From Bacteroidales bacterium (lineage in GTDB: Bacteria > Bacillota > Clostridia > Lachnospirales > Lachnospiraceae), in contig JAMPFJ010000004.1 in the NCBI GenBank assembly GCA_023664535.1, positions 1 through 64,000 on the forward strand: 64,000 nucleotides of DNA, given 5' to 3'. Both the position numbers and the translations under genes were made by a program. Positions within the stretch are counted from its first letter, which is position 1, and every line of letters begins with the position of its first letter. The notes beneath the pieces are model-generated. The model was not told the DNA's origin. It saw nothing but the letters and a program-made list of their open reading frames with translations, and did no database searches. Shown here in pieces: positions 18,203-27,562 of this stretch.

Positions 18203-20061
18203 TGAAACGGTTTTTAGAACGATTTTATATCGCCATTATCTTTATTTTCCTCTATGCTCCGATTATTATGCTGATGGTACTCTCCTTTAACCGGAGCAGG
18301 ACAAGGGCAAAATGGGGCGGCTTTACCGTGGAATGGTATAAAGCCCTTTTCCAGAATCAGGGAATTATGGAGGCGCTTTACCATACACTCTTTATTGCCC
18401 TCGTCTCCTCCGTAATCGCTACGCTTATCGGAACCATTACCTGTATTGCCTTAAACAGCATGAAAGCGCATTCCAGGACAATTTTGCTGGGAATCAATAA
18501 TATTCCCATGCTGAATGCAGATATCGTCACCGGTATTTCCCTGATGCTTTTATTCATCAGCTTTGGTTTCCGTTTCGGTCTGCATACCATTTTACTTGCC
18601 CATATTACCTTTAACATTCCTTATGTGATTTTAAATGTAATGCCCAAATTCCGGCAATTAAATCCCCATACCTATGAAGCGGCTCTGGATTTGGGCGCTT
18701 CTCCCCTGTACGCTTTCTTCAAGGTAGTATTTCCCGATATTCTGCCGGGCATCTTATCCGGATTTTTAATGGCGTTTACCATGTCCTTAGATGACTTTGT
18801 GATTACCCATTTTACCAAAGGTGCCGGCGTGGATACCCTCTCCACCAAAATTTATACCGAAGTCCGAAAAGGCATTAAACCGGAAATGTATGCGCTTTCC
18901 ACCATTATTTTTATCACGGTATTTGTTTTACTGTTAATGGTAAATCTTGCTCCGGCAGGAAAGGAAAAGCAGCCCGCTTCCGAAAAAAAACGGTACCGGA
19001 TTCCCAAAAAGCCCATCGCATTTGCGATTATCTCTGTCCTGGTTATCTGCACCCTGGTTTACAGCAACCGGACAAAAAATAAGGACAGCGGACAGGTAAT
19101 CGTGTATAACTGGGGGGAATATCTGGACCCGGAGGTTTTAACGCTGTTTACGGAAGAAACCGGCATTGAAGTCATCTATGACGAATACGAAACCAATGAA
19201 AATATGTATCCTAAAATTGAAAGCGGAGCGGCTCAGTATGACCTCGTCTGTCCCTCCGATTATATGGTGCAAAAGCTGCTTGAAAAGGATTTGCTCGCCG
19301 AAATCAATTTTGAGCATATTCCCAATATTGAAAATATCGATAAAAATTATATGCGGCAGTCCAGGGAATTTGACCCGGAAAATAAATACAGCATTCCCTA
19401 CTGTGTAGGGACGGTAGGCATTCTTTATAACAAAACCATGGTGGATGAGCCGGTTGATTCCTGGGATATCCTCTGGAACCCAAGCTATGCCGACAGCATT
19501 TTAATGCAGGATTCCGTCAGGGATGCCTTTATGGTTTCACTGAAAAGGCTCGGTTACTCCATGAACTCCAAAACGGAACAGGAGCTGGAGGAAGCAAAGG
19601 AAGCTCTGATTGAGCAAAAGCCGCTGACCCAGGCATATGTGGTTGACCAGGTGAGGGACAAAATGATAGGAAATGAAGCGGCAATCGGCGTTATTTATTC
19701 CGGGGAGGCCATTTACAGCCAGCGGGAAAATGAAAATCTGGAATACGTCATTCCGAAGGAAGGGACTAATGTGTGGATAGATTCCTGGTGCATATTAAAG
19801 AATGCACCGAACAAGGAAAATGCAGAGGCATTTATCAATTTCCTCTGCCGCCCGGACATTGCCCTGATGAACTTTGAATACATTACCTATTCCACGCCTA
19901 ATATAGAGGCAAGAAAGCTGATTGAGGATGAGGATATCCGTAACAGTGAGATTGCCTTTCCCGACCTTTCCCGCTATGATAATCTGGAAACCTTCCAGTA
20001 TCTGGGCGAGGATGCCGACAGAATGTACAACGATTTCTGGAAAGAAATTAAATCCAGATAA
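18202..20061 (+). CDS. potCD: Fused spermidine/putrescine permease PotC and binding protein PotD
   Basis: One 619-residue chain joins two transporter parts. Residues 1-250 are the PotC permease (six helices; EAA loop EAALDLGASPLYAFFKVVF at 159-177). A basic linker (251-270) leads to one more helix (about 271-287), which would place residues 295-619 outside the membrane as a tethered PotD binding domain (VIVYNWGEYLDP at its start, CVGTVGILYNKT and the WIDSWCILK hinge region later). The tether replaces the usual lipoprotein anchor and fixes one receptor per transporter. The reading frame is continuous with no break. Such fusions are known in some Firmicutes. A strong shared terminator follows. 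Confidence 0.94.
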   Translation: MKRFLERFYIAIIFIFLYAPIIMLMVLSFNRSRTRAKWGGFTVEWYKALFQNQGIMEALYHTLFIALVSSVIATLIGTITCIALNSMKAHSRTILLGINNIPMLNADIVTGISLMLLFISFGFRFGLHTILLAHITFNIPYVILNVMPKFRQLNPHTYEAALDLGASPLYAFFKVVFPDILPGILSGFLMAFTMSLDDFVITHFTKGAGVDTLSTKIYTEVRKGIKPEMYALSTIIFITVFVLLLMVNLAPAGKEKQPASEKKRYRIPKKPIAFAIISVLVICTLVYSNRTKNKDSGQVIVYNWGEYLDPEVLTLFTEETGIEVIYDEYETNENMYPKIESGAAQYDLVCPSDYMVQKLLEKDLLAEINFEHIPNIENIDKNYMRQSREFDPENKYSIPYCVGTVGILYNKTMVDEPVDSWDILWNPSYADSILMQDSVRDAFMVSLKRLGYSMNSKTEQELEEAKEALIEQKPLTQAYVVDQVRDKMIGNEAAIGVIYSGEAIYSQRENENLEYVIPKEGTNVWIDSWCILKNAPNKENAEAFINFLCRPDIALMNFEYITYSTPNIEARKLIEDEDIRNSEIAFPDLSRYDNLETFQYLGEDADRMYNDFWKEIKSR

Positions 20062-20066
20062 GCTGT

Positions 20067-20117
20067 TTTTACGAGGAAAAGGGATAACCAAATCCGTTAT
20101 CCCTTTTCCTCGTAAAA
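20067..20117. terminator. Bidirectional terminator overlapping the phosphatase gene end
   Basis: A perfect 22-base inverted repeat (arms 20067-20088 and 20096-20117, 7-base loop) lies between the converging potCD and histidine phosphatase genes. Its right arm contains the stop and last codons of the minus-strand gene. T-rich ends are present on both sides, stronger for the pot operon. Confidence 0.85.
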
Positions 20118-20717
20118 TAATTTTGTCTCCTCAATTACCCGATAACCGTCTGCATCTAAATTAACAATAATGACATTGCAATTTTTTTGCAGTCCTCCGG
20201 ACCAGTACTGACTGATTCCGTGCTGTTTTACATGACACATGACTGCCTTATTGATTGCCCCATGTGCCACTATCATCACCCGCTCTGTTTCTTCCGCCTG
20301 GGGCTCTATTATTTCCCGCATAAATTCTGCCGCCCGTTCACAGATATGCTCCAGCGTCTCTCCCCGCTCCGGCGCCCTGTACAATTCCGGATGCCGAAAA
20401 AAATGATGGAACGGGTCTGTCGTGTCCGCCAGTAATTCCTTGATATTCTTTCCCTCGTTTACCCCGAAATTTAATTCCCGCAGCCGCTCATCACGGATAA
20501 TGGGAATATTCCGGTGCCCCCGGATAAGACATGCCGTTTCATAAGCCCGGATAAGGGGCGAGCTGTAGATTTTATCGAATGCGGTGTTCTCCAGATTCTG
20601 ACCGGTCTCTCCCGCTAAAGCCCTTCCTTTTTCATTTAACTCAATATCCACGCTTCCCTGCAATAAATTACTGGCATTCCATACCGTCTGACCATGGCGT
20701 ACAATGTATATCTCCAT
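20097..20717 (-). CDS. Histidine phosphatase family protein (phosphoglycerate mutase-like)
   Basis: A 206-residue cytosolic phosphatase. The catalytic motif VRHGQT holds His8, with the partner Arg in SSPLIRAYETA (about 52-62), the acid/base Glu in LRELNFGVNEG (about 83-93) and the second His in VIVAHGAINKA (about 150). It has the features of cofactor-dependent mutase or CobC-like phosphatases, but the substrate cannot be assigned and no cobalamin gene is near. It lies 25 bases downstream of the 755-residue gene, probably in one transcript with it. Confidence 0.88.
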   Translation of the reverse strand: MEIYIVRHGQTVWNASNLLQGSVDIELNEKGRALAGETGQNLENTAFDKIYSSPLIRAYETACLIRGHRNIPIIRDERLRELNFGVNEGKNIKELLADTTDPFHHFFRHPELYRAPERGETLEHICERAAEFMREIIEPQAEETERVMIVAHGAINKAVMCHVKQHGISQYWSGGLQKNCNVIIVNLDADGYRVIEETKLFYEEKG

Positions 20718-20742
20718 AAACTGTCCCTTTTCTATTCCCGCA

Positions 20743-23010
20743 TTACATCTGATAAAATAACAGATTCTCTTTCAAATCCGCCGTAATCTCTCCGCCCGCT
20801 TTTTCATACTTATCATACACACTGTTAAACCGCTGCAGCTTCTTTGCCGTCTCCACATCAAATTTTGCAATGGACGCCTGATATACCGGATTGGATTTCA
20901 ATTCGTTACGCACAGCTTTTGCAAAAGGACAATACCGAATCAAAATATCCCTTGATATCTTATTCAGACGGAAGCTTCCCTTCGCCTCAAATTTTATCCA
21001 GTTAATATAGTCTTTCATGAATACCTCACGGTAGTTATTCTTCGCCCGCGCCAATGAGTTTTTAATCTTTTCCTTTGCATCCGTCGACAATTCATGATTT
21101 TTGCGGTAAAACTGAAGATAAGTACAGTATTCCGCAGTCAATGACTTTTCACGGACATCATTCCAATGTACACCCTGTATTTTCCTGCACATTTCCCACC
21201 GGAACCAGCCTACTGCATTTAACATCAGCTCGTCTATATCCAGCGCTGTAAAAATCGGGAACATGATTCTTGCCGGCGTATCGTTCTTTACTCCTGCCGT
21301 TTCCTGCCACATAGTTATCCTGCCTCCCGCATTCGGCATCAGAATAATATCCGGCAGAACCTCTTTCATAATCCGCTCATAATTGATTCCTTTATCCGGG
21401 TCGGAAAACATGACTTCACGATAAAATACTGAGTAATCAATCTTTCTTATCTCATTCATCGCATTTTCAAGCTTCTCAGCGGTAACCAGCATTTTCTCTA
21501 TATTATTGATTAAATCGTCCTTATTCAAAATCGGGCAGAATGTGGTAATCTTACCATAGGTTATCTTATTCACCGAGGTAAACATGTTTTTAATCTCAAA
21601 CTCAACCCGCTTCTCGCCGTCCTTCTGGTATTCAGCCATCTGCTCCGGCGTAATTTCTCCGTTTTTACGCAAATCGGCAAGATATGCCGCATAATCCATA
21701 TCAAATTCATTTTTGGAAGCCGGTTTTTCGCCCTTATACACCCGTTTTAACCACTCGTAAATCGTGAAAATATGCTCGGAGTGGCAAATATCCAGATGCG
21801 CCGTCAGCTCATAAAGCGCCTTTGCATGCTCTTCGCCCACAAAGGATACGTCCATAAAACCAAAGTTCAAAAACATCTCCAGCACCTGTGTTAAACTGCT
21901 CTCATCCTTTACCGCACGCATGAATACCCGGTAGTATATATCGTAATATTTCGTCGTCAACTGTTTTCTTAACTTGTAGGCATCTCCGCTGGTAGAGGTC
22001 ATATCCGGCAGAGACTGGTAGTCACCAATCATTTTACAAATTGCTTCCGCCTCCTCGTCATTATATCCGGCATATTCCAGAATATGGTTAAGGCAGTCCT
22101 CCGTTGTAATGTCAATCTCTTTCCGGACAATTCCTCCCACTGCACTGCCGGATGCATTACCGCTGTAATCATAATTCTTAAATTCATTTAACCGCCTGCT
22201 CAGCATTCTTACATTATAAACGTTCAGCTTCTCGGCAACCTTGATAATCAGATTAAGCTCCTTGGTAATCGGTTCAATGTCATATTTTTTGGCATAGGTC
22301 TTAACGGACAAGTCAAAGAACAGCTTAAATAAATCTATACCGGATTCTCCGATTAAAATATCCTTATTATAAGATAAATAGGCTTCCATCTCCCCGATAC
22401 CCAGTGTAAATCTTCGTATCTGGGCAGCTGCCTCCATGATTGCCCCCACGGTAAGGCTGTCATCCTTTTCCATCAACTGCAGGTATTCCTGCATATAGTT
22501 TTTAACAATGCTGACACTGTTATTTACTTCCCACTGCTCCGCTTTATGCTGCATTTCCAAAGGATTAAAATGCTCCATCCTTAAAAAGCTTTCTTCTTCA
22601 ATCTTATACTTACCGCAAAAGGTCTTGTAGTCATTATATACCGTCTCCACAAACATATGGAACTGCCGGGCTTTATTATTCAAATCGGAGTAAAGGCACA
22701 ACATCTGATGGCGCTGTTCAATAGCCGCCCTTAAAAAAATATTACGGATTTTTTCCTGCCCCGTTAATATATTCTTTAAATCTGTGGAGTTTTCACAGAT
22801 AAATCCCGCTAAAACCGTATCCTCTCCCGCTATATAATCGCACAAAAATATATCCTTTTCCAAAATTCCGATAATTGCATTTTTTTCTAAAACCACCTCG
22901 GAAAAGTCGAATTTTTGTATTACCGTACCCTCCTGCACCAGATACCAGTATTTTACCTTGTCGTTTTTTCTTGCAATAATCCTGTCCCGTTCAACTCTTA
23001 ATATTTCCAT
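20743..23010 (-). CDS. Large protein with cyclic-nucleotide-binding-like N-terminus, function unknown
   Basis: I do not recognise this 755-residue protein as a named family. Residues 10-95 look like a Crp-type cyclic-nucleotide-binding barrel (KVKYWYLVQEGTVIQKF, then VVLEKNAIIGILE), but there is no helix-turn-helix after it. The rest (about 100-755) is mostly charged, helical and soluble, with no signal peptide or membrane helix, and contains several Trp-rich stretches such as AVGWFRWEMCRKIQGVHW near 615. The ATG has GAGAGG 6 bases upstream and the frame is long and clean, so it is a real gene. Its neighbours are ung and a histidine phosphatase. A signal-binding scaffold or effector is possible. 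Confidence 0.8.
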   Translation of the reverse strand: MEILRVERDRIIARKNDKVKYWYLVQEGTVIQKFDFSEVVLEKNAIIGILEKDIFLCDYIAGEDTVLAGFICENSTDLKNILTGQEKIRNIFLRAAIEQRHQMLCLYSDLNNKARQFHMFVETVYNDYKTFCGKYKIEEESFLRMEHFNPLEMQHKAEQWEVNNSVSIVKNYMQEYLQLMEKDDSLTVGAIMEAAAQIRRFTLGIGEMEAYLSYNKDILIGESGIDLFKLFFDLSVKTYAKKYDIEPITKELNLIIKVAEKLNVYNVRMLSRRLNEFKNYDYSGNASGSAVGGIVRKEIDITTEDCLNHILEYAGYNDEEAEAICKMIGDYQSLPDMTSTSGDAYKLRKQLTTKYYDIYYRVFMRAVKDESSLTQVLEMFLNFGFMDVSFVGEEHAKALYELTAHLDICHSEHIFTIYEWLKRVYKGEKPASKNEFDMDYAAYLADLRKNGEITPEQMAEYQKDGEKRVEFEIKNMFTSVNKITYGKITTFCPILNKDDLINNIEKMLVTAEKLENAMNEIRKIDYSVFYREVMFSDPDKGINYERIMKEVLPDIILMPNAGGRITMWQETAGVKNDTPARIMFPIFTALDIDELMLNAVGWFRWEMCRKIQGVHWNDVREKSLTAEYCTYLQFYRKNHELSTDAKEKIKNSLARAKNNYREVFMKDYINWIKFEAKGSFRLNKISRDILIRYCPFAKAVRNELKSNPVYQASIAKFDVETAKKLQRFNSVYDKYEKAGGEITADLKENLLFYQM

Positions 23011-23089
23011 GTTAGACCTCTCTTATTTCACTTTCTAATCTGCTATCGCCATTATGCAAAATTTAAACGTTATTCCCAGAAGCGCACCC

Positions 23090-23767
23090 TTACAGATTCT
23101 CTATCTGCCAGTCAATAGGCTCTACCCCATGCTCCTCTAAAAATGCATTTGCCCGGCTAAAATGCTTACAGCCAAAAAAACCACGGTATGCCGAAAGCGG
23201 ACTTGGGTGCGGTGCCTTCAAAATCAAGTGGTTGGGATTGTTTAATCTGGCGGCCTTATTCTGCGCCGGTCTTCCCCATAGAAGAAATACAATCGGTCTG
23301 TCCTGTTGATTTAAAATGTCCATGGCGGCATCGGTAAACTGCTCCCAGCCAAGCCCCTGATGGGAATTCGCCTGATGCGCCCGTACCGTCAGCACGCTGT
23401 TTAACATCAGCACTCCTTGCTTTGCCCACTTTACCAGATAACCATTATTCGGAATACTGCATCCCAAATCATCCTGCAGCTCCTTGTAAATATTCTCTAA
23501 GGACGGCGGAATATCCACCTCCGGTTTTACGCTGAAGCAAAGCCCATGCGCCTGATTTTCCCCATGATAGGGGTCCTGACCAATAATGACACATTTCACC
23601 TCGCCAAGCGGCGTCAGATGAAACGCATTAAAAATATCGTCTGCGGGCGGGTATATCGCCCTTCCACTGGCATATTCCCGATTAATTTCCCGATATAATT
23701 TTTTATAATATTCTTTTGCATATTCGGGCTTTAATGCCGGCGCCCAGTCATTTGTAATTGGTGGCAT
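23090..23767 (-). CDS. ung: Uracil-DNA glycosylase
   Basis: Removes uracil from DNA to start base excision repair. The 225-residue product has the family 1 motifs: water-activating GQDPYHG with Asp65 and His68, the uracil pocket FSV near 78, [10 protein letters not shown] near 165 and the minor-groove motif [10 protein letters not shown] near 188. The length is normal. GGAGGAAAGGC precedes the ATG. Confidence 0.97.
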   Translation of the reverse strand: MPPITNDWAPALKPEYAKEYYKKLYREINREYASGRAIYPPADDIFNAFHLTPLGEVKCVIIGQDPYHGENQAHGLCFSVKPEVDIPPSLENIYKELQDDLGCSIPNNGYLVKWAKQGVLMLNSVLTVRAHQANSHQGLGWEQFTDAAMDILNQQDRPIVFLLWGRPAQNKAARLNNPNHLILKAPHPSPLSAYRGFFGCKHFSRANAFLEEHGVEPIDWQIENL

Positions 23768-23806
23768 GCCTTTCCTCCTTATTCTCTATGCCGGCAGGCG
23801 AAACAA

Positions 23807-24208
23807 TTAATCATCTCTTTCCTGCTGCTCTTCCTTTTTCTTTAGTTTACATAATATATCTCCCGCCCGATACGGTACCTCCTGCTCCCTGGGATACAGG
23901 GCAACTCTTTTGTCTCCGCCTTCCAGTACCTTTACCGAATCCTTTCCCAGATAAAGCTCCTCCATGGTAACCGCTGCTTTTTCCCTGCCCTCGCAGTCCA
24001 CTAAAAGAAATGTATCTTCTGTCGTACCCCTTCCCTTTGCAACCAGACCTTCCAGCTTGATAAAGCTTTCCCCTTTGTATTCCTCCGGATAAACATCGTT
24101 TATATAGCAGAGAAAATCCGCCTGTTCGTGAAGTGCATATACTCTTTCGTATGCCTCCTGCCTTTTCTTTTGCTCTGCCTGTTTTTTTTCTTTTTTCCCA
24201 AACATCAT
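23807..24208 (-). CDS. Small charged hypothetical protein, possible translation-factor-like barrel
   Basis: A 133-residue cytosolic protein not recognised as a named family. The first 20 residues are very basic and glutamine-rich (GKKEKKQAEQKKRQEAYE) and the tail is charged. The middle (about 45-118) has a strand pattern with LEGLVAKGRGTTEDTFLLVD and PYRAGDILCK that recalls the domain II barrel of EF-Tu-like proteins. That similarity is by eye only. It sits 39 bases upstream of ung, perhaps in the same transcript. Confidence 0.65.
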   Translation of the reverse strand: MMFGKKEKKQAEQKKRQEAYERVYALHEQADFLCYINDVYPEEYKGESFIKLEGLVAKGRGTTEDTFLLVDCEGREKAAVTMEELYLGKDSVKVLEGGDKRVALYPREQEVPYRAGDILCKLKKKEEQQERDD

Positions 24209-24280
24209 TTTCCTATCCGCATCCCGTTTTTGGTTTTATGCAAAGAATAAACTATGGTAAATTGTCACCGCATCCGGATT

Positions 24281-25990
24281 CTATAAGGTAAAATGCTCCG
24301 TATGCGCCTTTAATTCATCTGAAATCTTAACCAACTCCCGGGTCTCGTCATGACACTGCTGTACAATTCCGCGAAGCTCCGTCATGGAAGCCGAGGTTTC
24401 CTCGGTGGAAGCCGCATTCTCTTCGGCAATGGCGGCTAACTGTTCCACACTGGTCATCACCGTATCCTTTAATTCCTCCAGCTTCTCCATGCTCCGGCGA
24501 ATCCGCTCAACCCCGTTTGATACGGATGCGATTTCTGTATTTAAAGAAATGAACATTTCTTTTGTGTTCCCCAGCTTAACATTCTGCTCCTCAACGCTTC
24601 CCGCTACACGGTTCATCGTGTCTACACTGGTATTAGAATTGCGAATCAAATCTGAAACAATAGATAAAATCTCTTCTGCAGAGCTCTGAGACTGCTCGGA
24701 AAGATGGCGGATTTCATCTGCCACAACGGCAAATCCTTTTCCGTTTTCTCCGGCTCTTGCCGCTTCAATACTGGCATTTAACGATAACATGTTTGTCTGC
24801 GCCGCAATATCGGTAATCATATCCGTTGCCGTCTGGATTGCCTGGGCAGACTGGTTGGTTAAATTCGTCTGCTCCTTAACCGCTTCAATCGCCCGGCTGG
24901 TCTGTTCAGAGATTGCTACCAGCTGATTTAACGTTTTCTCTGCGGATTCCGAATAATCCTTCATTTTTATAGAGTTCTGATTTAACAGCTCAATGTCGTT
25001 TGCCGCCTCCACAATAGAATTCCCCATATTGAGAATCTCATCGTTTGCCTCCATTGTTTCATGTGCCTGGGAGGTGGCGCCGTTTGCCACTTCATCCACT
25101 GCAATATTGATATTGGAAATATTCTCGGAAATCGTGTCAAAGGAATGTTCAAATTCATTAGAAAACCTTTCCAAATCTTTTGAGCTGTCTGCAAGATTGG
25201 TAAGAATCTTTTTAAACTCGGTAATTAAACCCTGTATGGAATTAGACATCTCTCCTATCTCATCTGCCCGCTGCAACAGCTTCTCATGCATTTCAAAATC
25301 TAACTTTCCTGCCGCTACATCATCCAGGCGCTCGATTGTATGCTTTAATGCCTTGATAATCTTTCCAATCAGGATAACGATGATAATAAGCGCCAGAATA
25401 AAAACAATCAGCATTCCGCCCGCCATTTTCACCTGGCTGTTCCGGATATCCTGCTCCACATCCGTTTTTGCCCGTCCGGTAAAGATAAGTCCCACTATCT
25501 CCCCATTCTCCTGAACCATCGGAATATAAAATCCGCAGTATTCCGCTCCGGCAATTTCTATATTCTCCGTGAAATGAGATTCCGTCTTACCGTTTAAAAT
25601 ATCCTCTGCGAAATCCGCATCAATTTTCGTTCCCACAGCGCGGTTTCCCTGCGCATCGGTTACCGTTGTGATTGCCCGCTCATTCCCCCAGAATAAAGTA
25701 ACCTCCAAGCCAGTCTGCTTTTTCACCTGGTCAATTAAACTATAATCCTCGGAAAGGTTTTTATTCCCTTTCGTCAACACGCCTCCCTCGTAAGCGTCAT
25801 CCCCCTCGGAATAGAACCCGTAAAGGCTTTTTACGTTAAACGCAACCGCCTCCAGCTTCTCCTCAATCAGATTATATGCCGTCTCTTTCTGACTGCTCCC
25901 GCCCATGATAATCCCCATTGCACTGATAAAGAACAGCGGGAATAATACCATTAAAATTATTTTTGCTGTAATCTTAATCCCCTTTTTCAT
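24281..25990 (-). CDS. Methyl-accepting chemotaxis protein with single Cache sensor
   Basis: Membrane receptor of 569 residues. A helix at about 10-30 and another at about 193-213 bracket an extracellular single-Cache domain ([36 protein letters not shown]). A HAMP region follows (about 214-268), then the signalling coiled coil with the hairpin tip around [20 protein letters not shown] near 410. The receptor would signal to CheA/CheW, encoded 24 kb away. The Cache domain is clearly related to that of the diguanylate cyclase at 43.4 kb. GGAGAAG lies before the ATG. Confidence 0.95.
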   Translation of the reverse strand: MKKGIKITAKIILMVLFPLFFISAMGIIMGGSSQKETAYNLIEEKLEAVAFNVKSLYGFYSEGDDAYEGGVLTKGNKNLSEDYSLIDQVKKQTGLEVTLFWGNERAITTVTDAQGNRAVGTKIDADFAEDILNGKTESHFTENIEIAGAEYCGFYIPMVQENGEIVGLIFTGRAKTDVEQDIRNSQVKMAGGMLIVFILALIIIVILIGKIIKALKHTIERLDDVAAGKLDFEMHEKLLQRADEIGEMSNSIQGLITEFKKILTNLADSSKDLERFSNEFEHSFDTISENISNINIAVDEVANGATSQAHETMEANDEILNMGNSIVEAANDIELLNQNSIKMKDYSESAEKTLNQLVAISEQTSRAIEAVKEQTNLTNQSAQAIQTATDMITDIAAQTNMLSLNASIEAARAGENGKGFAVVADEIRHLSEQSQSSAEEILSIVSDLIRNSNTSVDTMNRVAGSVEEQNVKLGNTKEMFISLNTEIASVSNGVERIRRSMEKLEELKDTVMTSVEQLAAIAEENAASTEETSASMTELRGIVQQCHDETRELVKISDELKAHTEHFTL

Positions 25991-26171
25991 TACTTCTCCT
26001 TTGCCCGGACACTCATACTAATAAGAAATCTCTTTCCCATCTATGCCCTATGGCAGATTATATCACTTTTGCCTATAGAATACCAGCTTATTTTTCTCTG
26101 TTTTAATTACGAAAAACACTGGTTTACTCCGCCAGTTATGCCAGGTTTGCTTTCGCCGCTTTATCTGCCGA

Positions 26172-26567
26172 TTAAATATTTTTCACGTTCTGCTCAAACT
26201 CCCGGATAATGCCTCTCGCCTCTTCTTCCTCCGCCATAGAAATCATCGTAATCATTTTATCCAGATTATCCGCCTGCTCCCTTGGCAATGCCGAAAGGGA
26301 CTGGCGGAGATTATACAAATAATCATCAAGCCTCTCGGAAAAAATCAGCACAAGGCTGTCCCGATAAAAATCCATCTGCATGGACATTGCACATCCCGGC
26401 CATTCATAATCAGTGGAAGCTTTTGCCAGCTCCGCCGCTTTTCTAATAAACAGATTTCCCAGCGGAGTCCGGTTCAGCAAATCCTCCATCACGATTCCGT
26501 ATGCCTTTAAGTCAATTCGCTCTACCCGGCAGGATACCTTGTACCGTGCTTCTTCCACAATATGCAT
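26172..26567 (-). CDS. Hypothetical protein with weak MecA N-domain resemblance
   Basis: A 131-residue soluble protein starting at the ATG at 26567, which has AGGAGG 7 bases upstream; the longer frame from 26591 lacks a site. The order of short strands and helices, with an ERIDLKAYGIVMEDLLNRTP stretch, a helix, then SMQMDFYRDSLVLIFSE, resembles by eye the N-terminal substrate-binding domain of MecA, the ClpC adaptor. The MecA C-terminal domain is absent and the tail (about 95-131) is an acidic helix. It could be a reduced adaptor or an unrelated protein. Confidence 0.6.
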   Translation of the reverse strand: MHIVEEARYKVSCRVERIDLKAYGIVMEDLLNRTPLGNLFIRKAAELAKASTDYEWPGCAMSMQMDFYRDSLVLIFSERLDDYLYNLRQSLSALPREQADNLDKMITMISMAEEEEARGIIREFEQNVKNI

Positions 26568-26661
26568 AATCCATCCTCCTTTGGTCAACATCTGTTTCCT
26601 ATATTATCATTTTGCCCTTTTCTTTGCAATACGGCGCTTAAGTAAAATTTCAGTTCAAACT

Positions 26662-26711
26662 GTGCAATGCACGAACGACGTATTGACAAAATATATTGCA
26701 GATAATATAAT
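26662..26711 (+). promoter_or_regulatory. Promoter and dyads of the RelB-YafQ operon
   Basis: TTGACA (26683-26688), 17 bases, TATAAT (26706-26711). The dyad TATATT/AATATA (26692-26709) overlaps the spacer and -10 box, and the perfect palindrome GTGCAATGCAC (26662-26672) is just upstream. RelB-type antitoxins usually repress their own promoters at such dyads. Confidence 0.65.
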
Positions 26712-26736
26712 AGACACTACGAGAGGAGTGATTTTT

Positions 26737-27012
26737 ATGGCAACAACCAATATAACGATGCGGATAGATACAGGTGTAAAAGCACAGTTACAGGAGCTGA
26801 TGTCTGAACTTGGATTAGATATGACAACCTTTTTTACTATGGCGGCAAAACAGGCAATCAGGGAGCAGCGAATACCATTTGAGATTTCAAGAAATATTCC
26901 TAATGCAGAGACAATCGAGGCTATAGAAGAGGTCAAAATGATGAAGCAGAATCCTTCTATTGGTAAATCTTATACGGATATTGACAAAATGATGGAGGAA
27001 TTACTGTTATGA
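26737..27012 (+). CDS. RelB/DinJ-family antitoxin
   Basis: A 91-residue antitoxin. The N-terminal ribbon-helix-helix (about 4-48: NITMRIDTGVKAQLQELMSE, then MTTFFTMAAKQAIREQR) should bind the operon's promoter as a dimer. The C-terminal half (about 50-91) is acidic and would wrap the toxin. The start is the ATG at 26737 behind GAGAGGAG; the longer frame upstream is not coding. The stop overlaps the toxin start by 4 bases (ATGA), typical of coupled toxin-antitoxin pairs. Confidence 0.92.
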   Translation: MATTNITMRIDTGVKAQLQELMSELGLDMTTFFTMAAKQAIREQRIPFEISRNIPNAETIEAIEEVKMMKQNPSIGKSYTDIDKMMEELLL

Positions 27013-27284
27013 TTTATGCCGTAAAGCCAACTTCCAGATTCCAAAAGGATTTAAAACGCATACGAAAGAGAGGGTATGATATATCACTTTTAACAGATAT
27101 TATTAAAAAGCTGGCAAACGGAGAACAACTACCGGAGAAGAATAAAGACCATTCTCTCGGTGGAGATTATATCGGTTGCAGGGAGTGTCATATTACACCG
27201 GATTGGCTATTGATTTATGAAATTGATAACGGGGAATTGCTGCTATATCTGACAAGGGTAGAAACGCATAGCGATTTGTTTTAA
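27009..27284 (+). CDS. YafQ-family mRNA interferase toxin
   Basis: A 91-residue RelE-fold endoribonuclease expected to cut mRNA in the ribosome A site when free of its antitoxin. It has the YafQ residues in order: His48 (KDHSLGG), His61 and Asp65 (CHITPDW), His87 and C-terminal Phe91 (THSDLF). These match the catalytic set of E. coli YafQ, so the toxin looks intact. It overlaps the antitoxin gene. Confidence 0.93.
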   Translation: MIYAVKPTSRFQKDLKRIRKRGYDISLLTDIIKKLANGEQLPEKNKDHSLGGDYIGCRECHITPDWLLIYEIDNGELLLYLTRVETHSDLF

Positions 27285-27340
27285 ATATCCGTAAAGTATT
27301 AAAGAACGGAAAGCTTAAAGAGTTTTCCGTTGACAACGAA

Positions 27341-27386
27341 AAAAAGAGCCCAAACCCTTGAATTTACTTAGGTTTTAGGCTCTTTT
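27341..27386. terminator. Bidirectional terminator between yafQ-type toxin and tRNA-Leu
   Basis: AAAGAGCCCAAACC pairs with GGTTTTAGGCTCTTT with a small bulge. The minus-strand side ends in a long T run (complement of AAAAAAAG), so it mainly ends the tRNA transcript. The plus-strand side has a weaker T run for the toxin operon. Confidence 0.75.
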
Positions 27387-27411
27387 GCTATCATACGATT
27401 CATTTTGTTAC

Positions 27412-27495
27412 TGCGGAAGATGGGACTTGAACCCACACGGTGTTGCCACCACTAGATCCTTAGTCTAGCCTGTCTGCCAGTTCCAGCACTTCCGC
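27412..27495 (-). tRNA. tRNA-Leu (anticodon AAG)
   Basis: An 84-base class II tRNA. The acceptor stem is GCGGAAG/CTTCCGC with discriminator A, as expected for leucine. The anticodon stem is CTAGA/TCTAG and the loop CTAAGGA places AAG at 27459-27461, reading CUU. A long variable arm (GTGGCAACAC region) and a standard T arm GTGGGTTCAAGTCCCAT follow. CCA is not encoded. An A at the wobble position is uncommon in bacteria outside tRNA-Arg. Confidence 0.93.
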
Positions 27496-27562
27496 ATATT
27501 CAGTTATCTGCTTTTTTGTCACTGTCTCTTCATCCGACCAAGCATGAACCTTGTATAGATTA

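Noticed and set aside
26413..26736. Upstream extension of the RelB open frame (108 extra codons)
   Set aside because: It runs through the MecA-like gene and the operon promoter on the opposite strand. The ATG at 26737 has a good ribosome site and gives a normal-length antitoxin.
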